A DNA stretch of 62,084 nucleotides, from IMG/VR virus record IMGVR_UViG_3300032267_000768, positions 1 to 62,084 of that record. One strand, given 5' to 3'. Origin of the DNA: a virus. Positions within the stretch are counted from its first letter, which is position 1; each line of letters begins with the position of its first letter. Below the pieces are notes generated by a model. It was not told where the DNA came from, did no database searches, and saw only the letters and a list, made by a program, of their open reading frames with translations. Shown piece after piece: positions 17,856-25,063 of this stretch. Position numbers and translations under genes: made by a program.

Positions 17856-18869
17856 ATGGACCAAATAGATTCAGTACATGTGGAAATTACAAGCCGTTGC
17901 AACGCAAAATGCCCAATGTGCTCGAGAACTAATAACCCAATAATACTGAATAATCAGTCAGAAATATCCTATACAGATTTCGTTAAATTTTTTCCAGAAA
18001 CTTTTATAAAACAATTAAAGAAAATTAAATTCTGTGGCAATTACGGTGATCCTGCTATCGCCCATGATCTAATACAGATTCACGAATATGTGTTGGAACA
18101 CAATCCCTCTATCATGATTACTTTAAGCACCAACGGTGGAGTACGCAACACCGATTTTTGGGAAAAGTTAGGCAACGTTTATGCCCGAACTCCTCACTCA
18201 TTTGTAGAGTGGCACATCGATGGTTTGGAAGATACCAATCATATATATAGAGTAGGAGTACAATGGAAAAAGTTGATAGACAATGCTAGAGCATTTATAA
18301 AAACAGGAGCCAATGCCAAATGGTTCTTTATACCTTTCTTTCACAATGAGCATCAGGTTGAGACAGCTGAAACAATGGCTAAAGAAATGGGATTTAAAGA
18401 TTTTGTTTTAAAAATTTCTGCTCGATTTAAAGATTTTAATAAACCGTTTATCTATCGTGATGAGAATAATACAACTAAAAAAATATATCCTCCCACAGCA
18501 GACAGATTTGATATTGATTTTATGCAGCACAAAGGATCACTAATTTGTCTACACAAACAAAGGAAAGAGATTTATGTGGATTCTTGGGGTAGATTGTTCC
18601 CTTGTTGTTGGACTGCATCTACATTTAACAAAGTAAACAACTGGGCAATATCTGAAAATAAATACTCTATATCATTGCATCAGCGTGGTGTCTTTGAAAT
18701 ATTAAATGACCCAATATTTCAAAATTGGCTGGAAACAATGTACAAAAATGACAAATCTATTTGTCATCAAAGATGTACTGGTTCACAGGTTCACGTGATT
18801 GAAGCAGATGGTATAAAAATACCACAAAAAACTTTGTGGCATTATACAGAAAAGGTTGACCATGAATAA
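17856..18869 (+). CDS. Radical SAM/SPASM protein (sixth copy, different architecture)
   Basis: 337 residues from the ATG at 17856, chosen because the promoter's -10 box ends six bases earlier; upstream TTG (17817) and ATG (17841) codons would lie inside the promoter. The core motif comes very early: Cys15, Cys19 and Cys22 (RCNAKCPMC). Unlike the five left-hand copies, its extra cysteines are C-terminal, as in true SPASM proteins: one near residue 230 (SLICLHKQ), a pair near 250 (FPCCW) and two near 305-310 (SICHQRC). It overlaps the QueC-like gene by eight bases. SPASM enzymes modify peptides or sugars; substrate unknown. Confidence 0.85.
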   Translation: MDQIDSVHVEITSRCNAKCPMCSRTNNPIILNNQSEISYTDFVKFFPETFIKQLKKIKFCGNYGDPAIAHDLIQIHEYVLEHNPSIMITLSTNGGVRNTDFWEKLGNVYARTPHSFVEWHIDGLEDTNHIYRVGVQWKKLIDNARAFIKTGANAKWFFIPFFHNEHQVETAETMAKEMGFKDFVLKISARFKDFNKPFIYRDENNTTKKIYPPTADRFDIDFMQHKGSLICLHKQRKEIYVDSWGRLFPCCWTASTFNKVNNWAISENKYSISLHQRGVFEILNDPIFQNWLETMYKNDKSICHQRCTGSQVHVIEADGIKIPQKTLWHYTEKVDHE

Positions 18870-19653
18870 GTCGTATGTTTTAGGAAAAAACAAAACACCG
18901 TTTAATCTAGACGAGTTTCCTAAAATTGCATCTGGTGAAAAAGTAGGAATTCTATTTACTGGAGATATTGAAACTACTCTAATTGCTTTAATAGCTAAAG
19001 AGTTATATGGTATAGATAATGTAGTTTTTGTATTGATTGCTTTTGAAGAATTTTTACAATTTAAAAACGATGAAGACAAATTAAATTTTTTAAAAGAATA
19101 TTTTGACCAAGCTGTAAAAAAACTAGGTGGTACTCATCAATATATTTTATCAAATACAGTTAAAGAAAATAGAAATATGACTGTTGAAGCAAAAAGATTA
19201 ATATTACAACAATATCCTCAATTGAAATTTGTATTATCCGGACACAATAAAATTCATGAACAATGTATGACTATGTTAAAAGATTCTAAATGGAGTGAAG
19301 GAAAAATTACAAATGATAGACTTAACCCATACCTTGAAACAAATAAAAACAAATATCTAGAATTGTACAATTATGTTTTTAAACAACAAGGAAAATTATT
19401 TGGAGTAAGCAAATATATCGGTTTTGAACAATACGAAATTGACTATGAAACAAACACTCGACCTTTTAAAAAACTTACACAATCAGAAATTATAGATCTA
19501 TATGATGCTCTTGGTTATACTTCACAATTGTACCAAACAAGTAGCTGCGATGTGTCTATGGGTAATTGTGGTATTTGTGAAAGTTGTGCAAGAAGAAAAA
19601 CAGTATTCAAAGACAGCACTGTGTCCGATCTTACAAATTATTCTGTTAATTAA
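18862..19653 (+). CDS. QueC-like (7-cyano-7-deazaguanine synthase-like) protein with degenerate P-loop
   Basis: 263 residues from the ATG at 18862, with AAAGG seven bases upstream. The C-terminus has a zinc-site cysteine group (SCDVSMGNCGICESCARR; C-x6-C-x2-C-x2-C followed by Arg) very like QueC. The N-terminal ATP-binding loop, where QueC has SGGxDS, reads FTGDIETT, missing the second glycine and the Asp-Ser pair. The middle contains FVLSGHNKIHEQC. It may therefore bind but not adenylylate as QueC does, or work on another carboxylate. No QueD, QueE or FolE partner is visible in the window. It overlaps the radical-SAM gene by eight bases. Very AT-rich, suggesting separate ancestry. Confidence 0.6.
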   Translation: MNKSYVLGKNKTPFNLDEFPKIASGEKVGILFTGDIETTLIALIAKELYGIDNVVFVLIAFEEFLQFKNDEDKLNFLKEYFDQAVKKLGGTHQYILSNTVKENRNMTVEAKRLILQQYPQLKFVLSGHNKIHEQCMTMLKDSKWSEGKITNDRLNPYLETNKNKYLELYNYVFKQQGKLFGVSKYIGFEQYEIDYETNTRPFKKLTQSEIIDLYDALGYTSQLYQTSSCDVSMGNCGICESCARRKTVFKDSTVSDLTNYSVN

Positions 19654-19682
19654 AGATAAAAAATTATATAATATCTAGTACA

Positions 19683-20252
19683 ATGTATGAAATAAAAAAA
19701 TATACTAATGACCTCGATCTGTCTTTCTTTTACCAGCGATGCCAAGAAAAAGGATTTTTAAACAATGCTTCACAAAAAAGACTGATTGATTCTTTTAGTA
19801 AACAAAAATATTTTAATTTGTGGATCTTATTTTATGATAATTTACCTGTTGGTTCAACTGCTGTTCACGACTTCGATGAAGTAATGGGAGAAAATAGTTA
19901 TAGAATTTGTGTGAGAACTTGTGCGTTGACTGAACTATTACCTATTAAACATATGAGAGCTAAAGACGGTATTACAAAACATCAAAATATTTGTTCTCAA
20001 ATTTTTATCCCGGTTACATTAGATGCTCTTCCCAAAGACAGCAAATATTATATTACATCATCCAATAAAGATGAGGCTAGTATGCAAAAGGTAAATGGTA
20101 TATGGGCCAAGCTATTGTCAAAACAAGGTGTAATAAAAAAAGTTAAAGATGTTTTTTACAGAGGTACCAATCAAACTGTGTGGCAATTGAACACTGAAGA
20201 ATTTATGAAACAAATCGATCGACACACAAAATGGGAGTATCAAACTGTATGA
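19683..20252 (+). CDS. GNAT-like acyltransferase (tentative)
   Basis: 189 residues. The arrangement of an N-terminal helix (DLSFFYQRCQEKGF), strands FNLWILFYDNLPVGSTAVHDFD and SYRICVRTCALTELLP, and a later long helix resembles GNAT acyltransferases, in which the strand with P-V-G-S precedes the acetyl-CoA loop. A clear R/Q-x2-G-x-G/A loop is not visible, so the call is tentative. It starts 29 bases after the QueC-like gene without a good ribosome site; TATAAT at 19667-19672 is present but has no convincing -35. It overlaps the next gene in ATGA. Acylation of an amino-sugar would suit the setting. Confidence 0.35.
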   Translation: MYEIKKYTNDLDLSFFYQRCQEKGFLNNASQKRLIDSFSKQKYFNLWILFYDNLPVGSTAVHDFDEVMGENSYRICVRTCALTELLPIKHMRAKDGITKHQNICSQIFIPVTLDALPKDSKYYITSSNKDEASMQKVNGIWAKLLSKQGVIKKVKDVFYRGTNQTVWQLNTEEFMKQIDRHTKWEYQTV

Positions 20253-20929
20253 TTAATATAATGTGTGTCAAATGGGGTGACAAATACTCCGCAGAATTTG
20301 TGAATAAACTATTTAATATGGTTGAAAAAAACATTTGCGGCACCCCATTCACGTTTTATTGCTATACCGATAATGGCAAAGACATTAACCCGTCTGTTAA
20401 AATTATTCCCATGCAGACTGATCTAACACAGTATTGGCCCAAATTAGAATTATTCAAACTGTTTAGACAAGGCACTAACATATTTTTTGATCTCGACGTG
20501 GTGATCTTACAACCTATGGAAAGATTGTTATCTGTAAAAACAAGAACAGTGTCTATTCTATACTCACAATGGAAAGAAGGTTTCTTATTACCTCATAAAA
20601 AAGCCAAGCCAGAAAACAAATATCCTACACAATATAACTCATCCATAATGAAATGGCAAGACAATCAAGGTGATGAAATATACAATTATTTTCAAAAAAA
20701 TAAAGACATGATATTGTTTAAGTATCGAGGTATAGATCGTTATCTATATCATGAACCTGTACAAATAGATTTGTTACCTACAGGTATTGCTTATTCTTAT
20801 TGGAAAGGTGCCAAGTATGGCAAAGACACCACACCTGAAAAATTAAGATTAGACTACGAGGTATGTATTTTAAACAACGGACCTAAACAAAATGAAGTAA
20901 ATTCTTGGGTCAACGATTATTGGCTATGA
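20249..20929 (+). CDS. Glycosyltransferase-like protein
   Basis: 226 residues from the ATG at 20249 (ATGA overlap with the previous stop, GGGAG 11 bases upstream); the frame extends to an earlier ATG at 20231. It begins INIMCVKWGDKYS, a short strand with the K-W-G-x-x-Y signature of phage transferases of this type. It then has FTFYCYTDN and NIFFDLDVVILQ near residue 87, a D-L-D metal motif of GT-A enzymes. It stands next to a second transferase-like gene, overlapping it by four bases. Acceptor unknown; fibre or host-envelope glycan is a guess from position. Confidence 0.62.
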   Translation: MINIMCVKWGDKYSAEFVNKLFNMVEKNICGTPFTFYCYTDNGKDINPSVKIIPMQTDLTQYWPKLELFKLFRQGTNIFFDLDVVILQPMERLLSVKTRTVSILYSQWKEGFLLPHKKAKPENKYPTQYNSSIMKWQDNQGDEIYNYFQKNKDMILFKYRGIDRYLYHEPVQIDLLPTGIAYSYWKGAKYGKDTTPEKLRLDYEVCILNNGPKQNEVNSWVNDYWL

Positions 20930-21624
20930 CAAAAATAATTGCTGTTAGAATAGGCACGAGATATGGTCCTGAATATGAGACCTATCTAGAATCTAAATTA
21001 CCTGAATATGAATTCAATTGGATTAGAGAACCTATAGCCGACAACATAAAACTGCAATGGAATAAAATGTATGGTATGGCTCTCGCACAAGACGAGCCTA
21101 TCTGTGTAATGGATATTGATGTCTTACTCATCAATGATTATAAAAAAATATTTGAATATCCTATTAAACCTGGACAATTTCTTGCTGCTCCGGGTTGGTG
21201 GAGAGATAAAACAGGAGAAAAAAATAGATTTAATATAAATGGAGGTTTTTACAAATATTATCCACGTGATTGCTATTACATTTATGAAAAATTCATGAGC
21301 AATCCTGAACATTGGCAGAAAAAATATATAGAAGAAGGATTCACTAGTGGTCCTGTTAATGGAGAACAACATTTCATTGAAGACAGTGCAAAAGAAAGAT
21401 TAGAATTAATTACACTACCAGATGCTTGGTTTTGTAGGATGGAAGCTAGACCCAAACCTTTTTCTAGACACACATTGGCTAATCTTAATAAAAAATATAA
21501 TGAAGTTACAGGAAATCCTTACATGTTTTTAGGCAATGAGTTCTATCCCGACATCAAGTTCGTACATTTTACTCATATGAGTAATCAACCACATCAGTGG
21601 GAAAAATACAATCTATTCGTATAA
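20926..21624 (+). CDS. Glycosyltransferase-like protein
   Basis: 232 residues. The start is the ATG of an ATGA overlap at 20926; the frame extends upstream only to a TTG. ICVMDIDVLLIND at about 62-74 holds a D-I-D metal motif, and RFNINGGFYKYYPRD resembles the glycine-rich active-site segment of family-8/32-like transferases. FVHFTHMSNQPHQW near the end gives the C-terminal histidine that often completes the metal site. It is the last gene of the inverted island. Its 3' end overlaps the convergent minus-strand gene by 12 bases. Confidence 0.62.
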   Translation: MTKIIAVRIGTRYGPEYETYLESKLPEYEFNWIREPIADNIKLQWNKMYGMALAQDEPICVMDIDVLLINDYKKIFEYPIKPGQFLAAPGWWRDKTGEKNRFNINGGFYKYYPRDCYYIYEKFMSNPEHWQKKYIEEGFTSGPVNGEQHFIEDSAKERLELITLPDAWFCRMEARPKPFSRHTLANLNKKYNEVTGNPYMFLGNEFYPDIKFVHFTHMSNQPHQWEKYNLFV

Positions 21625-22101
21625 AAATTTACCTGCTATATACAGAGATTCTAGAGGAGTTTTTGCTTCGCGAAGTTTTTTCTTCAATTCAGTATTGTTA
21701 GATTGTGTTACTTCCGGGAGATCAAATATTTTTAATTTTAAATTAAACAATAAATCTGTACCTACATCTCCTGCAAGTGGATTAAACAGATTATCAACTG
21801 TTAACTTTTCTTGTGGATTATGTATCAGGGGATCATAAACTAATCCGTATTTTAAAGCAATATCCTTCACATAAATCTCAAACGTTTGACTGTTTAATTT
21901 TCTTTTTTGGTCTGTCATTTGATAAATTTCGTCAGGAGTAAAAGTTTCTAATAATTTTTTATAAAGTTTGTTATCGAGATCTGTTTTAATTGCAATCTCT
22001 TTGTGCTTCTTAGTATTTTCGCTGTACCATGTAGCAAAAATTAAATTCTGTTTGCTACTGGCATACACAGCATGAGTAAATCTACCGTTGTCTAAAATCA
22101 T
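21613..22101 (-). CDS. Conserved phage protein of unknown function, 162 aa
   Basis: I cannot assign a function. MILDNGRFTHAVYASSKQNLIFATWYSENTKKH begins with beta strands. A helical middle with TFTPDEIYQMTDQKRK and YVKDIALKYGLVYDP follows, and the C-terminus is charged (NTELKKKLREAKTPLESLYIAGKFLYE). It lies three bases downstream of a virion protein gene and reads with it, so a structural or assembly role is likely. It converges on the island's last gene with 12 bases of 3' overlap and no terminator between them. Confidence 0.55.
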   Translation of the reverse strand: MILDNGRFTHAVYASSKQNLIFATWYSENTKKHKEIAIKTDLDNKLYKKLLETFTPDEIYQMTDQKRKLNSQTFEIYVKDIALKYGLVYDPLIHNPQEKLTVDNLFNPLAGDVGTDLLFNLKLKIFDLPEVTQSNNTELKKKLREAKTPLESLYIAGKFLYE

Positions 22102-22104
22102 TAA

Positions 22105-23082
22105 TTATATTTGATTAACTTTTAATTCGTATGTGCTTATAATTGTGCTGGATCCATCTGGAAATTCTTGGGCTCTATAATCATCACCACCTGCTCCAAG
22201 CGTTTGATAAACACCAGCGCCGCCTTCCAATCGAGTGTCTGTCATCGCAGTGCCACAGGTAGAGCCACTACCATTGATGGAATAACGTAATCTATATCCT
22301 TCTACATTAGCTGCCATATAACGTATAATCGATTGAAACACAGTGTTCCAAGTTTCTGTGCTTGGAGTAATAATATTTCCTGTTGATGTTAATCTAGCCG
22401 GTGCTTGATAAGCAGGTGTAACATAATTTTTTTTGTGTAGATAATAATTTTGTATTTCTTGTGTGGTTGTGGAGTCTTCGGTTTCTGGAATTTCAGCTGC
22501 GTTATAGCCTGCAGGGTTAGCTCTAGTGTCTAAAAAAAATGGAGTTTCGTCGCCACTAACTTCTGTATATCCTGCTTCTGTTGTACTGGTTGACACTGTA
22601 TATACAGCACCTCCCACAGAAAGATCATTTGTAACAACAGCTTCTGCAAAAGTATCGTACATATCCTGCAGAGTCATTGATTTTAATATCGGTTGTGAAG
22701 CACCATCAGTGTAGTAATAGATTGGATATTCAATATTACTAGCATTGGTTGGCTGAGTCACTGATTCAATTGTTTGATTTAATCTATCATACTCTACTGT
22801 TTGTATTTGCGGTTCCTGTGTTGTTTCTTCGTTTGGAAAAGTAGTGGGATCGGTAGAATAAGCACCCGCTACCAATCTAGTATTTGTCATTGCACTATTG
22901 TCAGGCAATCTCATATTACCACCACCGGAAGGAATAACATTTAATCTCACGGATGGAGATTGAAAATACAATTGTTTAAAAGCATTTTTGACTGCAGTAA
23001 TTTGACCTGCGGACATCTGTTTTAAAATAGGCGTAGAAGCAGATGATGTATCATCATGATATAGGGGTGTTCTAACTGCCAT
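22105..23082 (-). CDS. Virion structural protein with internal duplication
   Basis: 325 residues. AVRTPLYHDDTSS at the start is a module I associate with marine T4-like structural proteins. The phrase AMTNTRLVAGAYST near residue 65 recurs as AMTDTRLEGGAGVYQT near 275, each followed by a PxGG- or GGDD-type loop and an FP segment, suggesting an internal duplication of a beta domain. GCAGGA lies before the ATG, giving a plausible ribosome site. Unlike its neighbours it has a good sigma70-type promoter close upstream (23103-23131). Probably part of the tail or baseplate periphery. Confidence 0.6.
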   Translation of the reverse strand: MAVRTPLYHDDTSSASTPILKQMSAGQITAVKNAFKQLYFQSPSVRLNVIPSGGGNMRLPDNSAMTNTRLVAGAYSTDPTTFPNEETTQEPQIQTVEYDRLNQTIESVTQPTNASNIEYPIYYYTDGASQPILKSMTLQDMYDTFAEAVVTNDLSVGGAVYTVSTSTTEAGYTEVSGDETPFFLDTRANPAGYNAAEIPETEDSTTTQEIQNYYLHKKNYVTPAYQAPARLTSTGNIITPSTETWNTVFQSIIRYMAANVEGYRLRYSINGSGSTCGTAMTDTRLEGGAGVYQTLGAGGDDYRAQEFPDGSSTIISTYELKVNQI

Positions 23083-23102
23083 AAAAATTCCTGCTGTAAA
23101 CT

Positions 23103-23131
23103 ATAGTAAACAAATAATAAGACATTGTCAA
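23103..23131 (-). promoter_or_regulatory. Sigma70-type promoter before a structural gene
   Basis: Minus strand: TTGACA (23131-23126, full consensus), a 17-base spacer, TACTAT (23108-23103, four of six). Start of transcription is expected near 23096, leaving a leader of about 14 bases that contains GCAGGA before the ATG at 23082. An inverted repeat, ACATT-GTC-AATGT (23122-23134), covers the -35 box and could be an operator. Confidence 0.55.
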
Positions 23132-23144
23132 TGTTAATAAAATA

Positions 23145-24368
23145 TTAAGTGTTAGAGCCTGGAGCATACATTGTGGTTAGCGTTGCACCGCTTGAATCTA
23201 AAATACTTAAAGTAATTTTGCTTTTGAACATGTTACCACTGATCGAAGCATTACCGTTGGTATCACCGGTAGTAACCACTGACCCTGATCGATCAGGCAG
23301 AGTGATTGTGTTGGTTCCTGTGGGTTCGGCTACTGTTAGAACAGTTGAATTACTGTCATCGATAGTTCCATTAAATGCTATAGTTCCGCCATCATTAACT
23401 TCAATGCCTGTGGTTGTAACTGCTCCTGTTATTGGTCCTGTAAAAGCTGTGGCATTCACTGTGCCACTAACATCTAGTGTTGAAGAAGGAGTAATTGTGC
23501 CAATACCTATTCTCGAAGTGGCTCCATCAATGGTCATTACTGTGGTTACTGCACCACCGTCTTTAATTGTAAAAGTGATATCTGCATTATTGGTATTGTT
23601 AATTATAGAAACATTGCCGTTTGATTCAACTGTAATTCTAAAATCATCATCAGCACCTATCTGTAGTCCTTCATCATTTTTAATATTAACTTTTCCTGTA
23701 AGGTTTCCACCTGTTTTTAAATAAAAATTGTCGGGATCTACACCAGCTAAACTGCTGGCACTTGATGCTGTACCAGCAAATGCTACTCCTACTATATCTT
23801 CTGTAAGGGTTATTCCTTTTTTAATTGTAGGAAATCCAGGAATAGAAATTTTAGGAATAAATTGTTCTTCGCTGATAATTGCTATAAGCACATTGTTATT
23901 TTTTAAATAGGTTATATTTTTTAATTGATCAATTGATGAAAGAATTGTATCAAAACTAAAACCACTGTCTGTAGTTGCTGCTGGACCAACTAAAACATCG
24001 TCAGTACCATTATTAAAATATAGTTGTTGAGTTGTAGAATTAACCCATAAATCTCCAGCATTTAATCCAACCGGAGCAGTATTTTGATAGTTTGCTCCTC
24101 CTACTGGTTGAAATGAGGTACCTGTAAATATTTTTAATTTTTGTGTGCTAGAATCATACCATAACTGTCCTTTGATAGGTTTACTCGGTGCATTTGAATT
24201 GCTAAAATTTTCTAAAAGATGTAAGAAATTTTCTGCTACAATTTCTCCATAACCGGCATATCCTTTTCCTATTAAAGAAATATTTGTTTGAGTATTTAAA
24301 ACAGAATCTTGTACTGTGTATTGATTGGGTGATTCTGTTGAGTCTGTTTTATTTACTGTATAAGGCAT
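23145..24368 (-). CDS. Tail fibre protein C (paralogue of A and B)
   Basis: 407 residues. The N-terminal module (VNKTDSTESPN, SLIGKGYAGYGEIVAENF, IKGQLWYDS, LNAGDLWVNS) is shared with fibres A and B. The following part is beta-rich with a VTIDGATSRIGIGT element, typical of trimeric phage fibres with short triple-stranded segments. The end is short (LDSSGATLTTMYAPGSNT), and it lacks the C-terminal domain of fibre A. It sits on the far side of the accessory island from fibres A and B, separated from B by about 5.4 kb. Likely a tail fibre or its attachment piece. Confidence 0.7.
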   Translation of the reverse strand: MPYTVNKTDSTESPNQYTVQDSVLNTQTNISLIGKGYAGYGEIVAENFLHLLENFSNSNAPSKPIKGQLWYDSSTQKLKIFTGTSFQPVGGANYQNTAPVGLNAGDLWVNSTTQQLYFNNGTDDVLVGPAATTDSGFSFDTILSSIDQLKNITYLKNNNVLIAIISEEQFIPKISIPGFPTIKKGITLTEDIVGVAFAGTASSASSLAGVDPDNFYLKTGGNLTGKVNIKNDEGLQIGADDDFRITVESNGNVSIINNTNNADITFTIKDGGAVTTVMTIDGATSRIGIGTITPSSTLDVSGTVNATAFTGPITGAVTTTGIEVNDGGTIAFNGTIDDSNSTVLTVAEPTGTNTITLPDRSGSVVTTGDTNGNASISGNMFKSKITLSILDSSGATLTTMYAPGSNT

Positions 24369-24373
24369 CTAAA

Positions 24374-25063
24374 TTATTCCGTAAATGTTGTTAATGATTG
24401 TATCCTCAACGTATAATCTATCTGTATTAATCTATTCAAACTTTTTTGTACAGGGTGAAATATTACGTGTGTCAATAATTTATTAGTGCTTCCATTTTCT
24501 GTGCCTTCCCAAGATTTTAATCCTAGTTCATCAAACACATAAGTGTCATTAAAATCTGTTGTATTATCAAATGCTGACTGTCCAGCCGGTTCACCGTAGT
24601 CCAATGTACAAGTTACAATGATGTCTGTATATTTGTTTCCTGTAGTATGTCTCACTTCCATTTTATTTCTTGTGGTATCTTTGTTAGATGATGAATTATT
24701 GTCTACTACTTTATAATATGTTTGATTGTATAGAGTAGCATTGCTACCTGATGTGTTAGGAGTTAGATATGTTATAATTCCTGTAGGATCGACAGTAGTT
24801 CCACCATTTCCAAATGCCATCTCATGAACGAATCCTGTGGTCTTATGTGCCAAACTATTAGCAAGTGCTATACTCATGTTTTCATAATGAATAGCATTTC
24901 TTTTGTCCACTATTACTTCACCGGTGGTCGGATCCCATATTTTAATATGACCTTCTACTTTAATTCCTGAATTATCTTTTGGTTTGGATTCTTTCATTTG
25001 TTTTTCATTGGTTAATTCTTGTTTAGCATGCTCTGTCATTTCGTTATATTTATTCAGGTACAT
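24374..25063 (-). CDS. Virion structural protein, 229 aa
   Basis: 229 residues. A charged N-terminus (EHAKQELTNEKQMKESKPKDNSG) leads into KVEGHIKIWDPTTGEVIVDKRNAIHYENMSIALANSLAHK, which reads like a conserved module of marine myovirus tail proteins, then a beta-rich domain with AFGNGGTTVD. Its start overlaps the end of the giant protein gene by 14 bases, so the two are translationally linked, and it precedes fibre C by five bases. A baseplate or fibre-connector role is inferred from this position. No catalytic motifs. Confidence 0.6.
   Translation of the reverse strand: MYLNKYNEMTEHAKQELTNEKQMKESKPKDNSGIKVEGHIKIWDPTTGEVIVDKRNAIHYENMSIALANSLAHKTTGFVHEMAFGNGGTTVDPTGIITYLTPNTSGSNATLYNQTYYKVVDNNSSSNKDTTRNKMEVRHTTGNKYTDIIVTCTLDYGEPAGQSAFDNTTDFNDTYVFDELGLKSWEGTENGSTNKLLTHVIFHPVQKSLNRLIQIDYTLRIQSLTTFTE

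Noticed and set aside
19667-19672. TATAAT as a separate promoter for the GNAT-like gene
   Set aside because: No acceptable -35 hexamer exists at 16-18 bases, and the gene is close enough to the QueC-like gene to be read with it.
23149-23724. 191-codon plus-strand open frame antisense to fibre C
   Set aside because: It mirrors the valine/proline/serine pattern produced opposite a Thr/Asn/Gly-rich fibre gene, has no ribosome site, and fibre C has clear paralogues. Similar antisense frames at 16612-17358, 15577-16064, 43152-44130 and 26668-27081 were dropped for the same reason.
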